DNA from: Candidatus Pelagibacter sp.
GTDB lineage: Bacteria; Pseudomonadota; Alphaproteobacteria; Pelagibacterales; Pelagibacteraceae
Direction of reading: 5' to 3'
Length of the DNA stretch: 19,548 nt
Assembly (NCBI GenBank): GCA_028097945.1
Contig: JAOHFJ010000015.1
Coordinates: forward strand, 1-19,548
This document shows, piece after piece, positions 8,169-12,398 of the stretch (its first letter is position 1; every line of letters starts with the position of its first letter). The notes under the pieces were generated by a model. It was not told where the DNA came from and did no database searches. It saw nothing but the letters and a program-made list of their open reading frames with translations. Both the position numbers and the translations under genes were made by a program.

Positions 8169-8177
8169 TTATTGGTG
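8152..8177. repeat. 9-bp inverted repeat spanning the M48 stop and tRNA-Lys fragment
   Basis: CACCAATAA (8152-8160) and TTATTGGTG (8169-8177) form a perfect stem with an 8-nt loop that contains the stop codon. The right arm includes the CCA-encoding end of the tRNA fragment. No T-tract follows on either strand, so intrinsic terminator function is doubtful. Confidence 0.4.
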
Positions 8178-8217
8178 AGCCCTGATGGACTCGAACCATC
8201 GACACCCTCCTTAAAAG
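8173..8217 (-). repeat. tRNA-Lys 3'-half duplication (distal att site of island)
   Basis: Exact 45-bp match to 10108-10152, covering tRNA-Lys from the first anticodon-loop base through the T-arm, acceptor 3' strand and CCA. Identity breaks at 8218/10153, exactly at the 5' edge of the 7-nt anticodon loop. The 5' half of a tRNA is absent here, so this is not a gene. It is the classic footprint of site-specific integration into a tRNA. Confidence 0.93.
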
Positions 8218-8222
8218 TTTCC

Positions 8223-8349
8223 TGCACATGAGTTAATTAAAGCCTAAAAGAAGTATTATCTGCCCGTTTTAGCTTTAAATTAAGGTTATGCTTATTCTCA
8301 AAACTGCACATTTTCTGCACACAGTTTTTTGTGTGCTGTTTTATGTGCC
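8223..8349. repeat. GCACA motif cluster, left end of island
   Basis: TGCACA at 8223-8228 and 8305-8310, TGCACAC at 8316-8322, and inverted copies GTGTGC at 8331-8336 and ATGTGC at 8343-8348. The inner pair GCACACA (8317-8323) / TGTGTGC (8330-8336) forms a 7-bp stem with a 6-nt loop, and the outer copies extend the symmetry imperfectly. This resembles binding sites for an element-encoded DNA-binding protein. Confidence 0.6.
8233..8283. repeat. Imperfect inverted repeat in left end of island
   Basis: TTAATTAAAGCCTAAAAG (8233-8250) is nearly the reverse complement of 8265-8283 (core TTTTAGCTTTAAATTAA), with two one-base offsets and a 14-nt loop. It could be a stem-loop or paired protein sites. 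Function not known. Confidence 0.45.
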
Positions 8350-8354
8350 AATTT

Positions 8355-9923
8355 TTATTTTTGTTCATTAACATTTAATAACTCTGCAACTTTTTTGTGG
8401 CCTCCTAATTTCTTAATGTAAGATCTTAAATGTTGCGGAAAACCTTCATATTTAGCAGATCTGATATTTTTAGATGATGGCAAAAAACCAAGTTTTAAAG
8501 CATATCTTTTTAAATACCAAAGAAGATAATTTGTGTGTTTAAATTGATGAAAGGATAATTCTTTATCCATTTTAATTGCTAAATTATGTAATCCTATTTT
8601 TTTTATTACAGGCCTTAAACCATTAGGGCCTTTGCTACCTATAACGTCTAAAGATGGTATTTTGTCATCAATTAACAAAGGTTTAATATTCTTAACAATT
8701 TTATCAAAAGTATCAAAATCCTCAAAAGTTGAAGGATTTCCATGTTGTAGATTTAAATTTAAGGCACATTTACGAGAACCACCGAAGTGAATATACATAG
8801 CTGCAAATAAATCCAGTTTATTCTCTTTTTTAAATTGTGCATGTGTAGGCATTTTTCTATATTTTTTTGAAAGAGCTATTATTTGCTCTTTTACTTTATT
8901 TTTTGTCCATTTAAGTTTTATTTCAGGTTCTTTTATTTTATATTTGCTTCTAAGATATGGGAAGCCACCTATTTTCATAAATCTATCTCTAAAACCTGCA
9001 AACTTTTTATCTGTTAATTTTCCATAGGCTGGTAAATATCCATAATGTTTTACAACTTTATCTAAATCATTTTTTAAACTTTTTTCGTCATAAAGTTTGG
9101 CATTGAGTAAATTAATGCTATCAATTTTTGAAATAGGTTTTATTTTTTTTATGATATTATTTTTTAATAAAATTTTTGAAATACTTTTATAAACGTAACT
9201 TAAAGAGCCATTTAAAAGTTTATGCCCATCAATTTCTATTAGTTTAAGATTAAATTTTTTATAAAGTTTTATCTTATCAGACCTTTTTTTGTTATAAACA
9301 TTACCTCTTTCAGTTAAGTGCTTTTCATTATAACCCCAAATTTCAATATATGTGTCTATGCCATTTAAATTTGTAACTTTAAAATCATATTTGTATTTTT
9401 TTTTTGATTTATTTGAGATTAAGGATTCATAATCATATTTTAAGTTATAAAAGTTTAAGATATTGTCAAAAAGTAATTCGTATTGACTCTTTACATACTT
9501 TCCAGATGCTGTAACAAATATATTTTTTTTATTTAAATCTTCACCTAACTCTTTATAAAGTTTTTCAATTGATGAAAAATATTTATCTTTTTGTATAGAA
9601 AGAGCTCTCTCATCTAGTAAAACTAAATCATTATATGATGGAAATCTTCCAATTTTAGATTTTATTCTTTTATATCCCTCCAATACTTTATTTTTAGAGT
9701 CGTACTTAACCGGATCTGCTATTAATCTGTCTTTATGTTTAGGTCTCTTTAATAACCTCCAAAAAAACCTTTGACCCCCATTTCGTTGAATAGCTCCTCT
9801 TAAATCTGCTTTGCCTTCTTCGTCTAATTCTTTTCCACTAGGCCAATATCCTTTGGCTATAACGATTTTTTGTAAATCTTTAATTATTATTTTTTTTGTC
9901 CAGTCTTTTTGTTTTTTCTTCAT
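8355..9923 (-). CDS. Island protein: repeat-module protein with PD-(D/E)XK/Vsr-like nuclease domain
   Basis: I do not recognise a named family. The 522-residue lysine-rich protein has about six related 50-60-residue modules at roughly 12-58, 78-128, 280-328, 339-390, 402-452 and 464-517. Each has helix, then G-x-[FLW]-P-[SAT], then a leucine-rich helix, most ending in K/R-x-[GI]-G (GYWPSGKEL, GRFPSYNDL, GYLPAYGKL, RKMPTHAQF, DKIPSLDVI, GFLPSSKNI). Residues about 141-240 lie between modules 2 and 3 and look like a PD-(D/E)XK or Vsr/DUF559-type nuclease: E149 in SQYELLFD, D180 in YKYDFKV, E194 in YIEIWGY, then NKKRSDKIKLYKKF and LIEIDGH. Trp196 occupies the usual catalytic-Lys position. There is no signal peptide or membrane segment. 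It is the only gene of the island, co-oriented with tRNA-Lys. A homing-type or target-specifying DNA endonuclease is my inference; RNA binding or defence are alternatives. Confidence 0.6.
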   Translation of the reverse strand: MKKKQKDWTKKIIIKDLQKIVIAKGYWPSGKELDEEGKADLRGAIQRNGGQRFFWRLLKRPKHKDRLIADPVKYDSKNKVLEGYKRIKSKIGRFPSYNDLVLLDERALSIQKDKYFSSIEKLYKELGEDLNKKNIFVTASGKYVKSQYELLFDNILNFYNLKYDYESLISNKSKKKYKYDFKVTNLNGIDTYIEIWGYNEKHLTERGNVYNKKRSDKIKLYKKFNLKLIEIDGHKLLNGSLSYVYKSISKILLKNNIIKKIKPISKIDSINLLNAKLYDEKSLKNDLDKVVKHYGYLPAYGKLTDKKFAGFRDRFMKIGGFPYLRSKYKIKEPEIKLKWTKNKVKEQIIALSKKYRKMPTHAQFKKENKLDLFAAMYIHFGGSRKCALNLNLQHGNPSTFEDFDTFDKIVKNIKPLLIDDKIPSLDVIGSKGPNGLRPVIKKIGLHNLAIKMDKELSFHQFKHTNYLLWYLKRYALKLGFLPSSKNIRSAKYEGFPQHLRSYIKKLGGHKKVAELLNVNEQK

Positions 9924-9954
9924 CTTTAACTTAGGAGTGTAAATCCTTAACTAG

Positions 9955-9968
9955 GAACTGCACAGTTC
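9955..9968. promoter_or_regulatory. Palindromic operator-like site upstream of the island gene
   Basis: GAACTGCACAGTTC: arms GAACTG/CAGTTC around a 2-nt centre, 32 nt upstream of the ATG at 9923. It contains the TGCACA motif repeated across both island ends, so autoregulation by the island protein is plausible. No convincing promoter hexamers could be fixed around it. Confidence 0.45.
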
Positions 9969-10046
9969 AAAAATGTAGGAATTTGGTCTTGTGTACTACT
10001 CCTTATTTAGGAGTTGCACACATAATTCAGCACAAAAAGAGCACAC
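9959..10046. repeat. GCACA motif cluster, right end of island
   Basis: TGCACA at 9959-9964, TGCACAC at 10015-10021, GCACA at 10030-10034 and GCACAC at 10041-10046, all in the same orientation. The first two lie in a longer shared frame CTTAnnTAGGAnnTGCACA (9946-9964 and 10002-10020). A further TTAGGAGT lies at 9931-9938 and again at 10007-10014. These match the motifs at the left end and suggest arm-type or iteron-like protein sites. Confidence 0.6.
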
Positions 10047-10068
10047 AGAGGTTTTAGCAAATTAGGGA

Positions 10069-10078
10069 GGTGTACACC
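10069..10078. repeat. Perfect 10-bp palindrome near the tRNA-proximal island end
   Basis: GGTGTACACC, self-complementary, 29 bp inside the 3' end of tRNA-Lys. It follows AGGGAGGTG (10064-10072), a 9-bp match to the 5' strand of the tRNA-Lys anticodon stem (10151-10159). A role in att-site recognition is possible but unproven. Confidence 0.35.
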
Positions 10079-10107
10079 ACTTAAATAAACGTTGTAAATG
10101 CTTATTG

Positions 10108-10152
10108 TGGTGAGCCCTGATGGACTCGAACCATCGACACCCTCCTTAAAAG
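10108..10152 (-). repeat. Proximal att copy within tRNA-Lys
   Basis: The 45-bp segment identical to 8173-8217, running from the CCA end to the first base of the anticodon loop. The 7-nt anticodon loop at its inner edge is the likely strand-exchange or break site. Confidence 0.9.
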
Positions 10153-10183
10153 GGAGGTGCTCTACCAACTGAGCTAAGGGCCC
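10108..10183 (-). tRNA. tRNA-Lys (anticodon UUU)
   Basis: Complete 76-nt tRNA with encoded CCA (10110-10108). The acceptor GGGCCCU pairs with AGGGCUC with one G-U wobble; the anticodon stem CCTCC/GGAGG encloses loop CTTTTAA with anticodon TTT. The D-arm has AGCTCAGTTGGTAGAGC and the T-loop TTCGAGT. It is the insertion target of the adjacent island: its 3' half, from the anticodon loop on, is duplicated at 8173-8217, so the present 3' half probably came with the element while the gene stayed intact. Confidence 0.97.
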
Positions 10184-10193
10184 TAAAAGATAG

Positions 10194-10222
10194 TATTTAT
10201 ATACTAATCAATTAAATTTCAA
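10194..10222 (-). promoter_or_regulatory. Putative promoter for tRNA-Lys
   Basis: On the minus strand TTGAAA (10222-10217) and TAAATA (10199-10194) are spaced by 17 nt, with the tRNA 5' end at 10183 about 10 nt downstream. This is a visual match in AT-rich DNA. It would keep tRNA-Lys, and perhaps the island gene by read-through, transcribed independently of tgt. Confidence 0.4.
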
Positions 10223-10226
10223 ATAA

Positions 10227-11342
10227 TTAATCAAATAATTTTATATATTTTTTGTAAAAGGATTGGAATGTGCCATTCTGAATACTTTGTCGAATTTCCC
10301 GCATAAATTGTTGATAAAAATATATATTATGTAGTGAAATTAGCATTGAAGCCATCATTTCATTAGATTTAATTAGATGATTTAAATAACTCTTAGAATA
10401 TTTATTAAGTTCTCTTATTTCACAATCTTTATCTAAGGGTGACTGATCTTTTTGATACTTTGAATTTTTTAGATTGATTTTACCTTGCCATGTAAAAGCT
10501 AAACCTGTTCTGCCTGATCTTGTGGGCATAACACAATCAAACATGTCAATACCTTCATTAACAGCACCTAGTATATCCGAAGGTGTTCCAACACCCATAA
10601 GATATCTTGGTTTTAGTTTAGGAAGAAATTCAGTTGTCTTATTTAAAATACTAAACATGTCTCGTTGTTTTTCACCAACAGCCAATCCACCCATAGCGTA
10701 TCCATCAAAGTTAATATCAATTAATTTTTCTATACTTTCAAGACGTAAATCTTTATACAGACCGCCTTGAACAATACCAAATAATCCCTTAGATTTATCA
10801 TTGCCAAATTCGGTTTTACTTCTTTTTGCCCAATTAGTTGAAACATCTATTGCTTTTGATAAAATCTTCTTATCTTTAGTTAGTTTTGGGCATTCATCTA
10901 AAACCATTATTATATCTGAATTGATAGATTTTTGAACTTGAATACTTTTTTCAGGACTTAAAATTATTTTTTTACCATCTAGATGTGAGCTGAAAATTGC
11001 TCCCATTTTTAAATCAATTTTATTAAATTTTGACAAAGACATTATTTGATATCCACCTGAGTCTGTTAAAATTGGTTTTTTCCAATTCATAAAATTATGT
11101 AAACCGCCAAATTTATTTAATGTTTGAACCCCAGGTCTTAGTAATAAATGATAAGTGTTGCCTAATATAATTTGAGTATTAGTTTTCAAAATGTCATCTG
11201 TAAAAATGCCTTTAACTGTTCCTTGGGTACCAACAGGCATAAAAGCTGGGGTGTCGATGTCACCACGAGAAGTGTTTATTTTACCCAATCTAGCCTTACC
11301 CTCTTGAGTGATTAACTCAAAAGAAAAATTCCTAATTGACAT
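10227..11342 (-). CDS. tgt: tRNA-guanine transglycosylase (queuine tRNA-ribosyltransferase) with degenerate zinc site
   Basis: Exchanges guanine-34 of tRNAs with GUN anticodons for preQ1 in bacteria. At 371 residues it has normal length. Active-site motifs are intact: D94 in DSGGYQ, GGLAVGE (218-224), RYLMGVGTPSDI and the nucleophile D269 in GIDMFDCVMPTRSGR. The structural zinc site, normally CxCxxC plus a later His, reads C307-E-I-R-E-L, so only the first Cys remains, while His338 is present. I re-read the nucleotides and the codons are unambiguous (TGT GAA ATA AGA GAA CTT). The gene starts 6 nt after the ppiB stop; queA, commonly between ppiB and tgt in Alphaproteobacteria, is missing. The fold could be stabilised without metal; preQ1 versus queuine use cannot be decided here. 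Confidence 0.92.
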   Translation of the reverse strand: MSIRNFSFELITQEGKARLGKINTSRGDIDTPAFMPVGTQGTVKGIFTDDILKTNTQIILGNTYHLLLRPGVQTLNKFGGLHNFMNWKKPILTDSGGYQIMSLSKFNKIDLKMGAIFSSHLDGKKIILSPEKSIQVQKSINSDIIMVLDECPKLTKDKKILSKAIDVSTNWAKRSKTEFGNDKSKGLFGIVQGGLYKDLRLESIEKLIDINFDGYAMGGLAVGEKQRDMFSILNKTTEFLPKLKPRYLMGVGTPSDILGAVNEGIDMFDCVMPTRSGRTGLAFTWQGKINLKNSKYQKDQSPLDKDCEIRELNKYSKSYLNHLIKSNEMMASMLISLHNIYFYQQFMREIRQSIQNGTFQSFYKKYIKLFD

Positions 11343-11348
11343 TTATTA

Positions 11349-11909
11349 TTATTTTAAAGATCTTATGGAAATTATCTTGTCAGGATCTTGAACTGAACCG
11401 CTATTTGGATCACCTTTTTTAATCATATCAATAAATTCCATACCTTCCACTACTTTTCCAAAAGCCGAGTACTGTCTATCTAAATGCGGAGATGAGTCAA
11501 AACAAATAAAAAATTGACTATTTGCACTATCAGGATCTGCAGACCTTGCTGCCGAGATTACACCTCTGGTATGAGCAATGTCAGAAAATTCAGCTTTAAG
11601 ATTTGGTAAATCAGACCCCCCAGTTCCAGCCATGGATAAATTGAAATTTTCATTTTTTGAATTTCCAAATTTAACATCTCCAGTTTGAGCCATAAAACCC
11701 TCAATTACTCTATGAAACACTACGTTATCATATTTACCGCTATCAGCTAAATCTTTAAATCTTTTTACATGGTTAGGTGCTTTTTCTGGGTAGAGCTCTA
11801 TTTTTACTTCACCATGTGTTAATTTTAGTATCATAAGATTGTTTTGTGCGAATATATTATTATTTACTAAACTAAAAATAAGAATAAATAAATAGAAAAT
11901 TTTTTTCAT
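11349..11909 (-). CDS. ppiB: Periplasmic cyclophilin-type peptidyl-prolyl isomerase
   Basis: Catalyses cis-trans isomerisation of prolyl bonds in secreted proteins. The 186-residue product has an N-terminal signal peptide (residues 1-21, ending NIFA). The cyclophilin core follows: VVFHRVIEGFMAQTGD (active-site Arg and Gln), GVISAARSADPDSANSQFFI and HLDRQYSAFGKVVEGM. The gene is five bases after coaD and six before tgt, within the ssb-gyrA-coaD-ppiB-tgt operon. Because of the signal peptide it corresponds functionally to a periplasmic (PpiA-like) enzyme, although the operon gene in Alphaproteobacteria is often named ppiB. Confidence 0.92.
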   Translation of the reverse strand: MKKIFYLFILIFSLVNNNIFAQNNLMILKLTHGEVKIELYPEKAPNHVKRFKDLADSGKYDNVVFHRVIEGFMAQTGDVKFGNSKNENFNLSMAGTGGSDLPNLKAEFSDIAHTRGVISAARSADPDSANSQFFICFDSSPHLDRQYSAFGKVVEGMEFIDMIKKGDPNSGSVQDPDKIISIRSLK

Positions 11910-11914
11910 AGATA

Positions 11915-12397
11915 TTAATTTTGAAGCTTCTTAACAGTTGATCTAGTAACAAATCTATCAATATTTCCCCCTAAATTTGCAATTTCTTTAACAAACTTTG
12001 ATGAAATAATTTGATTTTCAATATCAGACATTAAAAACATTGTTTCAATTTTAGTATTTAATTTTTTGTTCATACCTGCCAATTGAAATTCATATTCAAA
12101 ATCAGAGACGGCTCTAAGCCCTCTTATAATAGTAGTGGCTTTATATTTTTTACACAAATCTATTGTAAGGTTATCGAAAGAAATTACTTTAATCTTATTT
12201 TTATTAAATTTAAGATCTTTAAATAAAGAGTCATTTATAATGTTTAACCTATCTTCAATCGAAAAGTGGTAATTTTTATTAATATTATCAGTGGTAGCTA
12301 CAATTATCTTATCAAATATATTTAAAGATTTTCTAATAACATCTATATGACCGTATGTTAATGGATCAAATGTACCTGGATAAATAGCTACTTTCAT
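11915..12397 (-). CDS. coaD: Pantetheine-phosphate adenylyltransferase
   Basis: Transfers AMP from ATP to 4'-phosphopantetheine to give dephospho-CoA, the fourth step of CoA synthesis. From ATG 12397 the protein is 160 residues, the usual length. It begins MKVAIYPGTFDPLTYGH with the nucleotidyltransferase T/HxGH motif at 14-17, then the conserved RGLRAVSDFEYE and the C-terminal ISSKFVKE motif. A longer frame from a TTG at 12418 would overlap gyrA and add unrelated residues, so it is rejected. Only one base separates the gyrA stop from this ATG, so coupled translation is likely. Confidence 0.95.
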   Translation of the reverse strand: MKVAIYPGTFDPLTYGHIDVIRKSLNIFDKIIVATTDNINKNYHFSIEDRLNIINDSLFKDLKFNKNKIKVISFDNLTIDLCKKYKATTIIRGLRAVSDFEYEFQLAGMNKKLNTKIETMFLMSDIENQIISSKFVKEIANLGGNIDRFVTRSTVKKLQN

Positions 12398-12398
12398 T

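Larger units (their letters stand above)
8173..10107. mobile_element. 1.9-kb single-gene genomic island in tRNA-Lys(UUU)
   Basis: The unit between the two 45-bp direct repeats measures 1935 bp counting one repeat. It contains one gene (8355-9923), a 137-bp left end (8218-8354) and a 184-bp right end (9924-10107), both rich in GCACA motifs. Removing it would place tRNA-Lys 4 nt after the M48 gene stop, the tight spacing seen elsewhere in the window, which supports a recent-type insertion. No tyrosine or serine recombinase, transposase or replication gene is visible. The mobilising enzyme is therefore either the 522-residue nuclease-like protein or one acting in trans. Element borders are sequence-supported; mobility is inference. 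Confidence 0.8.

Noticed and set aside
8173..8217. A second tRNA-Lys gene
   Set aside because: Only the 3' half from the anticodon loop onward is present; the 5' acceptor strand, D-arm and anticodon-stem 5' strand are missing and replaced by island sequence.
8317..8348. Intrinsic terminator for the island gene
   Set aside because: On the minus strand the stem is followed by AGAAAATG rather than a U-tract; protein-binding symmetry is a better explanation.
8221..8349. CRISPR array from repeated GCACA motifs
   Set aside because: Motifs are only 5-7 bp, irregularly spaced and in mixed orientation; no regular repeat-spacer structure and no cas genes.
8355..9923. Tyrosine recombinase identity for the island protein
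   Set aside because: No C-terminal R...H-x-x-R...Y pattern is visible; the C-terminus is occupied by repeat modules and the only enzyme-like region fits a nuclease.
8218..10107. Group I intron interrupting tRNA-Lys at the anticodon loop, with its homing endonuclease
   Set aside because: The tRNA next to the island is complete, no separated 5' exon exists, and I could not find a group I core; a duplicated 3' half is the mark of island integration, not of an intron.
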